This document shows, piece after piece, positions 7,227 through 17,260 of a DNA stretch of 39,057 nucleotides. Both the position numbers and the translations under genes were made by a program. Numbering within the stretch: position 1 is the stretch's first letter; the number at the start of each line of letters is the position of its first letter. This stretch comes from Nitrospirota bacterium. GTDB taxonomy: Bacteria > Nitrospirota > Leptospirillia > Leptospirillales > Leptospirillaceae. Where the stretch lies: contig JAKBXW010000007.1 in NCBI GenBank assembly GCA_021840555.1, positions 1 to 39,057 of the forward strand, read 5' to 3'. The notes below the pieces were generated by a model that was not told the origin of the DNA, searched no databases, and saw only the letters and a list, made by a program, of their open reading frames with translations.

Positions 7227-9053
7227 TTGAAGTTTGACCTCTTTTCGGAATATCTCTCCCGGATGGAAGAGACCTCGGGACGTCTCGACCTGGCGAAACA
7301 GCTTTCCGGTCTCCTGGCCGAACTGACCCCGTCCGAAACCCCGCCCGCCCTCTACATGGTCCAGGGGCAGCTTCTTCCGCCCTTCGCCGGAGAGCCGATG
7401 GGGATGGCCTCCCGGCTTCTTCTGAAGGCCATGGAAAGGGCTCTGGAGACGCACGGGGGAGGGGAGGGTGTGCCGGATCTGACCGCGCTCCTGGCCGAGG
7501 CGGGAGATCCGGGGATTCTTGCCGAACGTCTCGGAATGGGGCGGGAGCATGGGCGCATGGATCTTTCGGAGGTCTACGACTCCCTTCTCGAGATTTCCCG
7601 TCAGAGCGGATCAGGGTCACAGGAAGAGAAAATCTCCCGACTGGCTTCTTTGTTCCGGTCCGTCTCCCCCCTTTCTTCCCGCTATCTGGCCCGCTTCGTC
7701 ATGGGACGTCTCAGGCTCGGGGTGGGAGATTCCACCATTGTCGATGCCCTGGCACGGACAGTCTTAAAGACCCCGGAGGAGGATGAAAAGGGCTGGAAGA
7801 CGGAGATGAAATCTGTTCGGCAGAAAGTCGAAGGAGCCTACAATCTCTGTTCCGACCTGGGGCGGGTGGGAGAGGTTCTTCGGCGGGAAGGTCTCGAGGG
7901 ACTCGGGAGCATCCGTCCCTCGGTCGGCTATCCCATCCGGATGGCCCTTTGCGAACGCCTTGGCTCCGGAGCAGAGATCATCGAAAAGCTCGGGAGGGCG
8001 GCCGTCGAATCGAAGTATGACGGATTCCGATGCCAGATCCATTGTGACGGGACTCATGTCAGGATCTTTTCCCGGAATCTGGAAGAGACGACCGGAATGT
8101 TCCCCGAGCTTGCCAGGGAAGCCCGGACGATCCTGGGGCATAGGTCCGCGATTTTCGAGGGGGAAGCACTCGGGTATGACGGGGAGAATGATTCATACCA
8201 TCCTTTTCAGGTCACGATCACACGAAAGAGAAAGCACAATATCCTTGAAAAATCCGAGGAGATCCCCCTCAAATGTCTCGTTTTCGACCTTCTTTTCCTG
8301 GACGGAGAGCCGGTCATGGACCGTCCATTTTCAGAACGACGACGACTTCTGGAGGGAATCTTCCCGGTCCACAGGCGGAGACTCACAGAACGGGAGCTGC
8401 CACCGGACCAGGTGTTCGGAGCATCGCGCCTTATCGAAACGGACGATCCCCATACGATCGACCTTTTTTTCGACGAGGTGGTGGAGGAAGGCTTCGAGGG
8501 CATCATTGCCAAGCGGCTCGACGGGGTTTACACTGCCGGATCCCGGAACTTCAACTGGATCAAGCTCAAGCGTTCCTACAAGGGCGCCCTTTCCGATACG
8601 GTCGACCTGGTTCTGATCGGTTATTACCGGGGAAAGGGGCTTCGCACCCGCCTCGGAATCGGAGCGGTCCTGGGTGCGGTTTTTGACCCGGGTACGGGGG
8701 AGTACCTGTCCGTGGCGCGCATCGGCTCGGGGCTGACGGAGGAAAAGTGGAAGGAGCTTCGGGAGATGCTTGACGAACTGCGGGTTCCGGAGTCTCCTCC
8801 CGGCGTTCGTTCCGGTCTCGTCCCGGATTTCTGGGTCTTTCCAAAAATCGTCGTGACCGTCCTGGCCGACGAACTGACCCGGTCTCCCGTTCATCTGGCC
8901 GGACGGGAAGAGGGGGAAGAGGAAGGATACGCCCTCCGATTCCCCCGGATGGTATCGGGCCCCCGGGCGGACAAAGGGCCGGAAGAGGCCACCACGGTCG
9001 CTGAAATCCGCCGTCTTTTCGATCTTCAGCGGCAACGCGCTCTTCGTGAGTGA
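7227..9053 (+). CDS. lig: ATP-dependent DNA ligase, archaeal-type three-domain form
   Basis: Seals nicks using ATP. I place the start at TTG 7227, five bases after a perfect AGGAGG (7216-7221). This gives MKFDLFSEYLSRMEETSGRL, the usual N-terminus of archaeal ligases. The 608-aa chain has an N-terminal DNA-binding domain (to about 215), a nucleotidyltransferase core with motif I SKYDGFR (adenylated K263), motif III-like RIFSRNLEETT, motif IV FEGEALGY, motif V EGIIAKRL and NWIKLKR, and a C-terminal OB domain. This architecture is standard in archaea and uncommon in bacteria, which replicate with NAD-dependent LigA. It is longer than LigC or LigD ligases and has no polymerase or Ku neighbour. 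An origin by transfer from archaea is plausible but untested. Confidence 0.93.
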   Translation: MKFDLFSEYLSRMEETSGRLDLAKQLSGLLAELTPSETPPALYMVQGQLLPPFAGEPMGMASRLLLKAMERALETHGGGEGVPDLTALLAEAGDPGILAERLGMGREHGRMDLSEVYDSLLEISRQSGSGSQEEKISRLASLFRSVSPLSSRYLARFVMGRLRLGVGDSTIVDALARTVLKTPEEDEKGWKTEMKSVRQKVEGAYNLCSDLGRVGEVLRREGLEGLGSIRPSVGYPIRMALCERLGSGAEIIEKLGRAAVESKYDGFRCQIHCDGTHVRIFSRNLEETTGMFPELAREARTILGHRSAIFEGEALGYDGENDSYHPFQVTITRKRKHNILEKSEEIPLKCLVFDLLFLDGEPVMDRPFSERRRLLEGIFPVHRRRLTERELPPDQVFGASRLIETDDPHTIDLFFDEVVEEGFEGIIAKRLDGVYTAGSRNFNWIKLKRSYKGALSDTVDLVLIGYYRGKGLRTRLGIGAVLGAVFDPGTGEYLSVARIGSGLTEEKWKELREMLDELRVPESPPGVRSGLVPDFWVFPKIVVTVLADELTRSPVHLAGREEGEEEGYALRFPRMVSGPRADKGPEEATTVAEIRRLFDLQRQRALRE

Positions 9054-9062
9054 TGGGCAGCA

Positions 9063-9082
9063 CTGTCTTTCGCTCGAGACAG
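9063..9082. promoter_or_regulatory. Short dyad between DNA ligase and hsp20
   Basis: CTGTCT-N8-AGACAG lies 10 nt past the ligase stop and 57 nt before hsp20. No T-run follows, so it is a poor terminator. It may be a leader or operator structure for the hsp20-lon operon. No CIRCE element is present. Confidence 0.3.
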
Positions 9083-9138
9083 GACGATAGTAAAATCAGT
9101 CACAGCTGAACAGAACCCCCAGACAAGGAGACAGAGAG

Positions 9139-9588
9139 GTGAAACCACACGATATGGAGCGTTTTTTCTGGCAGCTCGAAGGGGCCCTCTCCAAGGGAAT
9201 GTGGCCGGACATCGTTTTCAAGGCCGCTGGAGACGGCCGCTGGTCGCCCATGACGGACATCTATGAGACCGATGAAGAGACGGTCATCAAAATGGATCTG
9301 GCCGGCGTACAGAAGGATGAAATCTCGATCATCGTGGAGGGAAACCGCCTTGTCGTCCGGGGGATGCGCAAGGATGAATCGAAGACCTACGAGCCCCAGA
9401 AAAAGAAAAACTATGTTCAGATGGAGATCAATTACGGGGAGTTCGAACGCGTTTTTCTCCTGAGGGACGGAATCGAGGGCCGGCCGGTCCGTGCGGAGTA
9501 TACGTCGGGTTTTCTCCGGATCATCGTCGGCAAGAAGCCGAAGCAGAAACTCAATGTTCCCATAACCTTTTCCGAAGGGGGACAGTAG
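9139..9588 (+). CDS. Small heat-shock protein, Hsp20/alpha-crystallin family
   Basis: An ATP-independent holdase of 149 aa. The GTG start at 9139 follows an AAGGAG SD. The alpha-crystallin domain covers about residues 37-140: PMTDIYETDEETVIKMDLAGVQKDEISI is the first half, and the closing strand carries ysgFLRIIV in place of the usual GVL motif. The N-terminal arm is short and the C-terminal tail holds NVPITF, which serves as the I/V-x-I/V oligomerisation motif. Its stop shares one base with the lon start, so holdase and protease are co-translated, fitting a protein quality-control operon. Confidence 0.9.
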   Translation: MKPHDMERFFWQLEGALSKGMWPDIVFKAAGDGRWSPMTDIYETDEETVIKMDLAGVQKDEISIIVEGNRLVVRGMRKDESKTYEPQKKKNYVQMEINYGEFERVFLLRDGIEGRPVRAEYTSGFLRIIVGKKPKQKLNVPITFSEGGQ

Positions 9589-12104
9589 TGGCAGACGATC
9601 CGATCATTGTTCCCAAAGATTCTCCCTATGTCGTCCTCTCCGATACAGTGGTTTTTCCCCACATTCTTGCCTCGATCGCCTTCCATGATCCGAAGGCTAT
9701 GGCTGCCATCGACGACGCGATGAACCGGGACCCCAAGACCCTGGTGTGCGTGGCCGGGCAGAAGGAGGAAGGCGATGAGGGAACGCCCGACTCCATGATC
9801 CTTTCGGAAGCCGAAGCCGAGGAAATTTTTGGGACAGGAGCTCCGGCCCCAACCGGGAACGAAGCGCCCCCCGTCCGCCACTACCGGGTCGGTACGCTCG
9901 TTGTGATCCACAAACTCCTCCGCATTCCTGCGGGGGGAATCGCCATCATGGTCCAGGGAATCCGGCGCGTCCGTATCGATGAGGAGATCTCCCATTCACC
10001 CTTCAATCGTGCCGCAATCTCCGAGTTTCCCGAGATCATGGAGAAGAACGATACCACCGAGGCGCTCCTCCGGACGATCCTGAGCCAGGCGAAGAAACTC
10101 GGGACCTTGGCCTCCTACCTCCCGGACGAGTTCGAGACGATGACGCTGAACGTGGAAAATCCGTTCCATCTCTGCTATCTCATCGCCACATTTCTTCGCC
10201 TTCCCCTTGAAGAGCGCCAGGCCGTTCTCGAGGCTCCGACGCTCGAAGACAAGCTGATGCTGATCGCCCGGGACCTGGTCAAGGAGATCGAAATCCAGGA
10301 GTTGGGTGGAAAGATCAAGTCCAAAATCGCCGACGAGGTCCAGAAGTCCCAGCGGGACTTCTTTCTTCGCGAGCAGATGAAGGCGATTCAGAAGGAGCTT
10401 GGAGACGGGGAAGAAGGGGATGAGGAAGTTGTCCGATACCGGCAGAGGGCCGAGGAAATCGGTCTCACCCCCGAGGCCCACAAGGAGGTCATGCGGGAAA
10501 TCGCGCGCCTCGTCCGGGCGGGAGGCCAGTCTCAGGAGGCACAGGTCATCCGGACATATCTCGACGTTGTGCTCGATCTTCCCTGGAGCAAGGAATCCCC
10601 GGAAGTTTTCGATCTTGAAGAGGCCCGTCGGATCCTGGACGCCGACCATTATGATCTCGAGAAGGTGAAGGAACGCATTCTTGATGAACTGGCGGTGCTT
10701 GCCCGGAAGAAGACGGGGGAAGGCCGGGGGCCCATACTCTGCTTTCTGGGGCCTCCCGGCGTCGGAAAGACGACCCTGGGCCAGTCCATCGCCCGGGCCA
10801 TGGGGCGGGAATTCGTCAGGATCTCTCTGGGAGGGGTTCGGGACGAAGCCGAAATCCGGGGACATCGGAGAACCTACGTCGGGGCGATGCCGGGCCGCAT
10901 CATCGCGGGACTCAGAAAGGCGCAGACAAAGAATCCCGTTTTCATGCTCGATGAAATCGACAAGGTCGGCGCGGATTACCGGGGGGATCCCTCCTCCGCC
11001 CTTCTCGAGGTCCTTGACTCAGCACAGAACAAGGACTTCCGGGACCATTACCTTGATCTGGCCTTCGACCTGTCCAGGGTTTTTTTCATTACGACAGCCA
11101 ATGTGGCCCAGACCATTCCACCCCCGCTTCTGGACCGGATGGATCTGATCCGTCTTGCGGGATATACATGGGAGGAAAAGCTCCACATTGCCCGCCAATA
11201 TCTGATTCCGCGGGCAATATCGGACCTGTCCCTCACGGCCCGGGAGTTCGAGCTTCCCGACGCGACTCTCAAGAAGATGATCCGTGAATATACCCGGGAG
11301 GCGGGTGTGCGAAACCTCGACCGGAAAATCACGACCATTCTTCGGAAAGTGGTCCGGACCCGGGCGACCCAGAAGCCGAAGCGAAAGGTGGTGATTCGTC
11401 CGTCGAGTCTTCCGGCTTTTCTTGGCAACGAATACATCGAACCCGAGACCCGTCTGGAAAAAACCCCTCCGGGTCTTGTGACCGGGCTGGCCTGGACTCC
11501 CAATGGCGGGGAGGTTCTCTTTGTCGAGTCCGTGGCGATTCCCGGTTCCCGCGGCTTCATTCTGACCGGACAGCTGGGGGATGTTATGAAGGAATCGGCC
11601 CGCGCGGCGCTCTCCTTTGCGCAGTCCCGGAGCGCGGCGCTGAACATACCCCCCTCCTTCTTTTCGAAGAATGAAATTCACATCCATGTTCCCGGAGGCG
11701 CCATTCCCAAGGACGGTCCCTCGGCCGGCATCACGATTACGACGACCATCCTCTCCCTGGCCACGGGAATCCCCGTGCCCTCCACCGTGGCGATGACCGG
11801 TGAAATATCGCTGTCAGGGCGAGTTCTTCCGGTCGGAGGAATCAAGGAAAAACTTATCGGCGCCCGCGAGGCTGGGATCACGACCGTCTATCTGCCGGCA
11901 AAAAACGCGAAAGATATTTCGGATCTTCCCGAGGAGGTTCGAAAGGACCTGGCGATCCATCCGGTCGAATCGATGGATGAGCTGATCGGGATATTTTTCG
12001 ACACAGCGAAAAGAAAACGGAAGGAAGGCTCCGTAAACGGAAAGGGCAGAAAAGGTTTCAGGAAGCAGTCGGGAACGAAAGAGATTCGCGTTGAAAAGGG
12101 ATAG
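9588..12104 (+). CDS. lon: ATP-dependent Lon protease
   Basis: Degrades misfolded and regulatory proteins in the cytoplasm. The 838-aa chain begins at a GTG that uses the G of the hsp20 stop (1-nt overlap). Order: N-terminal LON domain (about 12-230), helical linker, AAA+ with Walker A GPPGVGKT (388-395) and Walker [10 protein letters not shown] (451-459), then the protease domain with catalytic S712 in PKDGPSAG and K755 in GGIKEKL. Two features are unusual: an acidic insertion at about 58-95 inside the LON domain, and a strongly basic tail of about 35 residues after the protease domain. Expression is probably tied to hsp20 and stress. Confidence 0.96.
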   Translation: MADDPIIVPKDSPYVVLSDTVVFPHILASIAFHDPKAMAAIDDAMNRDPKTLVCVAGQKEEGDEGTPDSMILSEAEAEEIFGTGAPAPTGNEAPPVRHYRVGTLVVIHKLLRIPAGGIAIMVQGIRRVRIDEEISHSPFNRAAISEFPEIMEKNDTTEALLRTILSQAKKLGTLASYLPDEFETMTLNVENPFHLCYLIATFLRLPLEERQAVLEAPTLEDKLMLIARDLVKEIEIQELGGKIKSKIADEVQKSQRDFFLREQMKAIQKELGDGEEGDEEVVRYRQRAEEIGLTPEAHKEVMREIARLVRAGGQSQEAQVIRTYLDVVLDLPWSKESPEVFDLEEARRILDADHYDLEKVKERILDELAVLARKKTGEGRGPILCFLGPPGVGKTTLGQSIARAMGREFVRISLGGVRDEAEIRGHRRTYVGAMPGRIIAGLRKAQTKNPVFMLDEIDKVGADYRGDPSSALLEVLDSAQNKDFRDHYLDLAFDLSRVFFITTANVAQTIPPPLLDRMDLIRLAGYTWEEKLHIARQYLIPRAISDLSLTAREFELPDATLKKMIREYTREAGVRNLDRKITTILRKVVRTRATQKPKRKVVIRPSSLPAFLGNEYIEPETRLEKTPPGLVTGLAWTPNGGEVLFVESVAIPGSRGFILTGQLGDVMKESARAALSFAQSRSAALNIPPSFFSKNEIHIHVPGGAIPKDGPSAGITITTTILSLATGIPVPSTVAMTGEISLSGRVLPVGGIKEKLIGAREAGITTVYLPAKNAKDISDLPEEVRKDLAIHPVESMDELIGIFFDTAKRKRKEGSVNGKGRKGFRKQSGTKEIRVEKG

Positions 12105-12113
12105 GCGCATTAT

Positions 12114-12148
12114 GGAGGGCCTCCTTTGGGAGACCCTCCTGTTTTCTT
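12114..12148 (+). terminator. Rho-independent terminator after lon
   Basis: GGAGGG-C-CTCC, loop TTTG, GGAG-A-CCCTCC: a ten-pair stem with one C/A mismatch (12114-12139), followed by TGTTTTCTT. It ends the hsp20-lon transcript. The gene beyond it, on the minus strand, ends at 12148, so the structure may serve both directions. Confidence 0.85.
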
Positions 12149-13239
12149 CATGAGTCGTTCTGTGCGGTTTTTTCACGCACGCTCTGTTGCCAGAGCGTCT
12201 GCAGGATCGCGAGAATCACCGGACCGATGAAGAGACCGATGATTCCGAAAGCTTCAAGTCCTCCCAGTACGCCCAGAAGAATCAGAATGAAAGGCATCTC
12301 CGAAGACCGTCCGATGAAAATCGGTTTGATCACGTTCTCGATGCCCCCCACCACCAGCGCGTTCCAGACGAGAAACAGGATGAAGGCCAGCGTTCTTCCC
12401 TCGGCCAGCAGGGTGAAAGAGGCGGGGAGCCAGACCGCCACCGCTCCCATCGGAAAGAGAGCCAGAAAGAAGAGAAGGAAGGTTAGGAGAAGCGCGTCAG
12501 GGATTCGCGCCACCTCGAAGCCGATTCCGGCCAGGACCGCCTGGGTCAGGGCCGTGAAAAACATGCCGTAGACGACTCCCCGTGTCACGGGGGCGATCTG
12601 GCCGAAAGGTCCTTCCACCGCTGGTCCTCCCCAGTTCAACAGCAGGGTCCGTATCCCCTTCCACAGTTCAGGCCCCTTCAGGTAGAAGCTGAAGAGCCCC
12701 AGAAGAAGCACAATCGTTTTTACGGCGATTTTGCCGGCGTCGGTCATGATGGCGAAGAGACGGTCTCCAAAGGTCAGGAGATGGGACTGGAGCCGGTCCA
12801 TGAAAATGGAGAGGCTGGGGGTGTGGGCCCGGAAGTTCTGGTACCATTGTTGTATCCGGGTGCCGGCGAAGGGAATGTGGGTGATCCAGGCGGGAAGGGT
12901 GGCCTGGGGATTTTCGATAAACTCCCTGAATTTTGCCACCTCGACCAGAATTTCCTGGGCCAGGGGCAGTGCGAATGAGAGAAGGGGCACCAGGACAAGG
13001 GCCAGAAACAGGATGGTCATCAGGAGCGCCGACAGAACAGGCTTTCGGATGACGCGCCGGAGGGCGGTGAGGATCGGGTAGGTCGCAAAAGCCAGGATAG
13101 CGGCCCAGAGAAGGGGAACCGCATAGGGGAGGAGAACGTATCCCGCGGTAGCCAGAAGAGCCGATAGAAGGAGAGCCCGGATGGCCGGGGAACCGGGTGA
13201 GGTCCCCGGGTCCTCAGGGTTCGGACAGTCCTCTCTCAT
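12148..13239 (-). CDS. AI-2E family (PerM/TqsA-like) membrane permease
   Basis: A 363-aa inner-membrane protein. Two hydrophobic segments near residues 20-60, one at 68-95, a soluble helical part at about 100-190 and four to five C-terminal segments match the AI-2E transporter family. The motifs [21 protein letters not shown] and the C-terminal [17 protein letters not shown] and [11 protein letters not shown] are typical. Members export AI-2 or act as antiporters; the substrate here is unknown. The ATG overlaps the leuD stop in an ATGA, so it is translated with leuCD. That link to leucine synthesis is unexplained and may only reflect genome compaction. The N-terminus is rich in Pro/Glu/Asp. 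Confidence 0.9.
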   Translation of the reverse strand: MREDCPNPEDPGTSPGSPAIRALLLSALLATAGYVLLPYAVPLLWAAILAFATYPILTALRRVIRKPVLSALLMTILFLALVLVPLLSFALPLAQEILVEVAKFREFIENPQATLPAWITHIPFAGTRIQQWYQNFRAHTPSLSIFMDRLQSHLLTFGDRLFAIMTDAGKIAVKTIVLLLGLFSFYLKGPELWKGIRTLLLNWGGPAVEGPFGQIAPVTRGVVYGMFFTALTQAVLAGIGFEVARIPDALLLTFLLFFLALFPMGAVAVWLPASFTLLAEGRTLAFILFLVWNALVVGGIENVIKPIFIGRSSEMPFILILLGVLGGLEAFGIIGLFIGPVILAILQTLWQQSVREKTAQNDS

Positions 13240-13889
13240 GCCGCAGGAGGAGCCGATGGACGGTTCCAGGGCGCCGATTTGTCCCGATTTGTTTCATAGG
13301 AGCTGATTTCCGCTTCTTTCTTAAGAGCCAGTCCGATTTCGTCGAGACCTTCAAGGAGGTGCGTCTTCCGGACCGGGTCGATGGAAAATGAGAAAGCCTC
13401 CCCGGAGGGTGTTCGTACCTTCTGGCCGGGAAGGTCGATGGTCAGATTGAAGCCGGGAGTTTTGGCCACTTCGGAAAAGAGGGCGTCCACTTCCCGGGAG
13501 GTGAGGACTACCGGAAGGATTCCGTTTTTGAAGCAGTTGTTGTAGAAGATGTCGGCAAATGAAGGCGCGATGATCGCCCGGAAGCCATAATCCAGCAGGG
13601 CCCAGGGGGCGTGTTCCCGCGACGAGCCGCATCCGAAATTCTCCCGGGCCAGCAGAATCCTGGCTCCATGATACCGGGGATTATTCAGGACAAAAGAAGG
13701 GTCCGGAACGAGTCCGTCCGTGCGTCCGTCGGAGGGGGCGTCCTTGTACCGCCAGTCATAGAAAAGACTTACGCCAAGCCCGGTTCTCCGGATTGTTTTC
13801 AGAAACTGCTTGGGAATGATTGCGTCGGTGTCGACATTGGCCCTGTCGATCGGGGCGACAACGGCGGTGAGTGTCACAAATGGTTCCAT
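13236..13889 (-). CDS. leuD: 3-isopropylmalate dehydratase small subunit
   Basis: With LeuC it isomerises 2-isopropylmalate to 3-isopropylmalate in leucine synthesis. I start it at the ATG at 13889 ([13 protein letters not shown]), which has AAGGAG eight bases upstream; an in-frame GTG further upstream is not needed. The 217-aa chain shows [21 protein letters not shown] near the N-terminus and [34 protein letters not shown], the swivel-domain signature. Length is near the E. coli 201. It lies 25 nt downstream of leuC and overlaps the next gene by 4 nt. Confidence 0.95.
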   Translation of the reverse strand: MEPFVTLTAVVAPIDRANVDTDAIIPKQFLKTIRRTGLGVSLFYDWRYKDAPSDGRTDGLVPDPSFVLNNPRYHGARILLARENFGCGSSREHAPWALLDYGFRAIIAPSFADIFYNNCFKNGILPVVLTSREVDALFSEVAKTPGFNLTIDLPGQKVRTPSGEAFSFSIDPVRKTHLLEGLDEIGLALKKEAEISSYETNRDKSAPWNRPSAPPAA

Positions 13890-13914
13890 GGATGAGGCTC
13901 CTTCCGGGTTGTTT

Positions 13915-15318
13915 TCAGGATCGGGCAAAGGTCCGTATGTCCACGAAGTGTCCTGCGATGGCTGCGGCTGCGGCCATCTCGGGGCTGACGAGGTGCGTGC
14001 GGCCGTTCTTTCCCTGACGCCCCTCGAAATTCCGGTTCGAAGTGGAGGCGCACCGCTCGAAGGGCGACAGCTGATCGGGATTCATGCCCAAACACATGGA
14101 GCATCCTGGCTCACGCCACTCGAGACCGGCTTCAATGAAAATTCTGTGAAGGTTTTCCCTTTCGGCCTGCAGGCGGACAAGGCCGGAGCCCGGGACAACC
14201 ATGGCGCTCACACCATTTGCGACCTTGCGTCCCTTGACGATCGCGGCTGCGGCACGAAGATCCTCGATGCGCCCGTTGGTGCAGGATCCGATGAATATGC
14301 GCGTGACGGGAATGTCAGTGATTCGCATCCCAGGTGTGAGCCCCATGTAGGCCAGGGCTTTTCTGGCGGATTCGCGTTCGACGGGGTCGGTGATCTGTTC
14401 GGGGTCGGGGACCCGGCCGTCGACGCCCGTCACCTGACCGGGGTTGGTGCCCCAGGTCACCTGGGGGGAGAGGCGGGAGGCGTCGACGGTGACCGTTCTG
14501 TCATAGGTGGCATCTGGATCCGTGGGGAGGGACTTCCAATAGGCAACCGCCCGCTCCCAGAGCTCTCCCTTGGGCGCGTAGGGACGGCCCTTCAGATAGG
14601 CGAAGGTCACCTCGTCGGGAGCCACCAGACCGGCACGGGCTCCGGCTTCGATTGCCATGTTGCACAGCGTCATCCGTCCTTCCATGGTGAGGGACCTGAC
14701 CGCTTCTCCCGTGAATTCGAGAACATGTCCGGTTCCTCCCGCCGTTCCTATCTGGCCGATGACAGCCAGGATCATGTCCTTGGGTGTTACTCCGGGAGCG
14801 GGCGTCCCCTCGATCCTGATTTCCATGGTCTTTGGCCTTGTCTGGGGAAGAGTCTGTGTGGCCAGCACATGCTCCACCTCGGAGGTGCCGATGCCGAAGG
14901 CGAGGGCCCCGAAAGCCCCGTGTGTCGCCGTGTGGCTGTCTCCGCAAACGATGGTGAGTCCCGGAAGGGTGATTCCCTGTTCGGGGGCGATCACATGAAC
15001 GATGCCCTGGCGCGGGTCGTTCATGGAAAAATAGGTGACACCGAATTCCTGGGTATTCTTCTCCAGGGTGTTGACCTGGAGCGCGCTGACCGGATCGGAA
15101 ATTCCGTGCGATCGGTCGGTGGTCGGCACGTTGTGGTCGGGAACGGCGAATGTCAGATCCGGCCGGCGAACCTTGCGTCCAGCCATTCGGAGCCCTTCGA
15201 AAGCCTGGGGGCTCGTGACTTCGTGGACCAGCTGGCGGTCGATGTAGAGGAGGACCGTTCCCTGGTCCTCCGTAACGACATGGTCATCCCATATCTTTTC
15301 AATGATTGTCCTCGGCAT
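13915..15318 (-). CDS. leuC: 3-isopropylmalate dehydratase large subunit
   Basis: An aconitase-family [4Fe-4S] enzyme of leucine synthesis. The ATG at 15318 ([15 protein letters not shown]) has an AGGAG SD; a longer in-frame start upstream lacks support. The chain is 467 aa, the usual length. Visible signatures: [40 protein letters not shown] (first cluster Cys) and [10 protein letters not shown] (second and third cluster Cys). Upstream, a minus-strand TATAGT (about 15370-15365) could be a -10 box, and a 22-bp element shared with the lysR region lies 141 nt from the start. It heads leuC-leuD-permease. Confidence 0.96.
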   Translation of the reverse strand: MPRTIIEKIWDDHVVTEDQGTVLLYIDRQLVHEVTSPQAFEGLRMAGRKVRRPDLTFAVPDHNVPTTDRSHGISDPVSALQVNTLEKNTQEFGVTYFSMNDPRQGIVHVIAPEQGITLPGLTIVCGDSHTATHGAFGALAFGIGTSEVEHVLATQTLPQTRPKTMEIRIEGTPAPGVTPKDMILAVIGQIGTAGGTGHVLEFTGEAVRSLTMEGRMTLCNMAIEAGARAGLVAPDEVTFAYLKGRPYAPKGELWERAVAYWKSLPTDPDATYDRTVTVDASRLSPQVTWGTNPGQVTGVDGRVPDPEQITDPVERESARKALAYMGLTPGMRITDIPVTRIFIGSCTNGRIEDLRAAAAIVKGRKVANGVSAMVVPGSGLVRLQAERENLHRIFIEAGLEWREPGCSMCLGMNPDQLSPFERCASTSNRNFEGRQGKNGRTHLVSPEMAAAAAIAGHFVDIRTFARS

Positions 15319-15458
15319 GGCGTTCTCCTGACGGTAAGAATCATTTTTGGGAAACATTTTTTCACTATACCAAACTGGCGGAAGTTTTCTCCATATTTTT
15401 CAGAGGATTCACGGCAGCACCAAACGCGTCTTGGTCAAATATAAACGAAGGAAAAACT

Positions 15459-15480
15459 ATAAGTATAGTGAATCTTTTCT
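15459..15480 (+). promoter_or_regulatory. 22-bp element upstream of leuC, also found before eamA/lysR
   Basis: Reads ATAAGTATAGTGAA followed by TCTTTTCT. The same 22 bases with one change occur at 38340-38361. It lies 141-162 nt upstream of leuC. The short core TATAGTGAA also occurs on the minus strand at 15370-15362. It could be a transcription-factor site or a promoter core. Confidence 0.4.
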
Positions 15481-15487
15481 ATGAAAA

Positions 15488-15506
15488 TGATAATAAATGA
15501 TTATCA
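15488..15506. promoter_or_regulatory. 19-bp Fur-box-like dyad
   Basis: TGATAAT-N5-ATTATCA, with perfect 7-base arms, in the 319-nt gap between leuC and tRNA-Glu. Size and sequence resemble the 19-bp Fur box (GATAAT-type repeats). No iron gene is adjacent, so its target is unclear. The rest of this gap, apart from the 22-bp element, shows nothing I can identify. Confidence 0.35.
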
Positions 15507-15637
15507 AAAAGAAAGATTGCTCAGAAAAATGCCTTCTCTCCCCTGTAAGGATTTGGATCGCGGCTGGTGATTAAGTACAAATTTGTGTGCAAATAGGAAA
15601 TTAATTCGGGAATATTTTCTTAGGGTGGCTTAAAATA

Positions 15638-15714
15638 TGGCGTCCCCAACGGGATTCGAACCCGTGTTACCGCCGTGAAAGGGCGATGTCCTAGGCCGGC
15701 TAGACGATGGGGAC
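15638..15714 (-). tRNA. tRNA-Glu (anticodon TTC)
   Basis: On the minus strand the 5' acceptor arm GTCCCCA pairs with TGGGGAC, followed by discriminator G and an encoded CCA (15640-15638). The anticodon stem CGCC/GGCG encloses the loop CTTTCAC, giving anticodon TTC. The T arm ACGGGTTCGAATCCCGT is canonical. G73 fits glutamate. Length is 77 nt including CCA. Confidence 0.96.
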
Positions 15715-15830
15715 GTTAATGGGATCTGTAGACGGCAAACTTGAATATTATTATTTAGACCCTGGCCTAAAGTCAATAGGTTGTCCGGCTTGAATGGGGA
15801 CGTTTCTCGGCGATATTGAGTCGGATATGG

Positions 15831-16385
15831 CTAACGAAGGATCGGAAGCTGGCTCCGCGGAGTTCGGGAAAGAGGGGGGTAGCTACCATCTTTTTGCGAC
15901 ACGACGACGTCCCGGAGGGGCCATTCGATTCCGATTTCCGGATCGTTCCAGAGGATGCCCCCTTCGTCCTCGTGGTCATAGAAATCGGTGCATTTGTACA
16001 GGAAGTCGGCCTGGTCGCTGATCACCTGGAACCCATGGGCGAAACCCTCGGGAATGTACATCATCAGATGGTTGTCCTCGGAGAGGACCGTTCCGAACCA
16101 TCGCCCAAAGGTGGGGGAGGCGGACCGAAGATCGACAGCCACATCGAAGACGGCTCCGGTCACGACTCGGACGAGCTTCCCCTGTCCGTGGCGCCTCTGA
16201 AAATGGAGTCCACGGGTCACGCCGTGAGAGGAACGGGAATGGTTGTCCTGGACGAAAAGCTGGGGGATTCCGTGGCGCTCGAAGGTTTTGGCGTGAAAGG
16301 TTTCCATGAAAAAGCCCCGGCTGTCCCCGTGGATCCGGGGCGACAGGAGCCGGACCCCCGGAAGAGAGGTTTCCTTTACGTCCAT
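15831..16385 (-). CDS. rfbC: dTDP-4-dehydrorhamnose 3,5-epimerase
   Basis: Epimerises dTDP-4-keto-6-deoxyglucose in dTDP-L-rhamnose synthesis. The 184-aa cupin begins at the ATG at 16385 behind AGGAGGG. RfbC signatures: [33 protein letters not shown] (with the base His), [31 protein letters not shown] and [30 protein letters not shown]. It overlaps the end of rfbA by 10 nt. No rfbD reductase follows within the window, so the last step must be encoded elsewhere. Confidence 0.95.
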   Translation of the reverse strand: MDVKETSLPGVRLLSPRIHGDSRGFFMETFHAKTFERHGIPQLFVQDNHSRSSHGVTRGLHFQRRHGQGKLVRVVTGAVFDVAVDLRSASPTFGRWFGTVLSEDNHLMMYIPEGFAHGFQVISDQADFLYKCTDFYDHEDEGGILWNDPEIGIEWPLRDVVVSQKDGSYPPLSRTPRSQLPILR

Positions 16386-17260
16386 TCGCCCTCCTCAAGG
16401 ACAAGCATTTCGCGAAGGTATGCCCCGTACCCGTTCTTGAGGGGTGCGGCGAGGGCGAGAACCTCTTCCTTTCCGATGTATCCCATCCGGTAGGCGATCT
16501 CTTCGGGGCAGGCCACCTTGATTCCCTGCCGCCGCTCGATGACTTCCATGAAGATGGAGGCCTCCAGAAGCGACTCGTGGGTTCCGGTGTCGAACCAGGC
16601 CGTTCCCCGACCCATCTTTTCCACCTTCAGCATGCCGTCCTTCAGGTAGAGGCGGTTTAAGTCGGTGATCTCGAGCTCGCCCCGGGAGGAAGGGGAAAGG
16701 GAACGGGCCCGGCTGACCACGGTCCGGTCGTAAAAATAGATCCCGGGAACGGCATAGCGCGACGGAGGATGGGGGGGTTTTTCGACGATCTCGCGGACCT
16801 CCCCTTTTTCGTCAAAGGCGAGGACGCCGTATCGTTCCGGATCGCGAATCGCGTATCCGAAGATCTGGGCACCGAGAGAAAGCTGTGCTGCCTTCTGAAG
16901 GGTTTCTGAGAGGCCGTGTCCGTAAAAGATGTTGTCTCCCAGAACCAGACAGGCAGAATCGTTTCCGATGAAGGCCTCCCCGATCAAAAAGGCCTGGGCA
17001 AGGCCTTCGGGCTTTGCCTGGACGGCATAGGACAAAGAGATTCCCCATTGGGACCCGTCTCCGAGCAGCCGCTGGAAGAGGGGGGTGTCCTCCGGGGTGG
17101 AGATGAGCAGGATATCCCGGATTCCCGCCAGCATGAGGGTTGTGAGGGAGTAGTAGACCATGGGTTTGTCGTAGACCGGCATCAACTGCTTGCTGACCGC
17201 CCGGGTCAGCGGGTAGAGGCGGGTCCCCGAACCTCCGGCCAGCAAAATCCCTTTCATCAT
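16376..17260 (-). CDS. rfbA: Glucose-1-phosphate thymidylyltransferase
   Basis: Makes dTDP-glucose from glucose-1-phosphate and dTTP. The start [19 protein letters not shown] (ATG at 17260) overlaps the rfbB stop by 4 nt and has a CAGGAG SD; longer in-frame starts would run into rfbB. The 294-aa chain has the [11 protein letters not shown] nucleotide loop, [32 protein letters not shown] (metal-binding Asp) and [10 protein letters not shown], with [17 protein letters not shown] near the C-terminus. All are diagnostic of RfbA/RmlA. It is the middle gene of rfbB-rfbA-rfbC. Confidence 0.96.
   Translation of the reverse strand: MMKGILLAGGSGTRLYPLTRAVSKQLMPVYDKPMVYYSLTTLMLAGIRDILLISTPEDTPLFQRLLGDGSQWGISLSYAVQAKPEGLAQAFLIGEAFIGNDSACLVLGDNIFYGHGLSETLQKAAQLSLGAQIFGYAIRDPERYGVLAFDEKGEVREIVEKPPHPPSRYAVPGIYFYDRTVVSRARSLSPSSRGELEITDLNRLYLKDGMLKVEKMGRGTAWFDTGTHESLLEASIFMEVIERRQGIKVACPEEIAYRMGYIGKEEVLALAAPLKNGYGAYLREMLVLEEGEWT

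Noticed and set aside
9063-9138. CIRCE or sigma32-type heat-shock promoter before hsp20
   Set aside because: No TTAGCACTC-type dyad and no CTTGAA/CCCCAT pair could be found; only a short 6-bp dyad.
15481-15570. 29-codon ORF after the 22-bp element
   Set aside because: No SD, overlaps the Fur-like dyad, and the peptide resembles nothing. A leader peptide for leuC would need the other strand.
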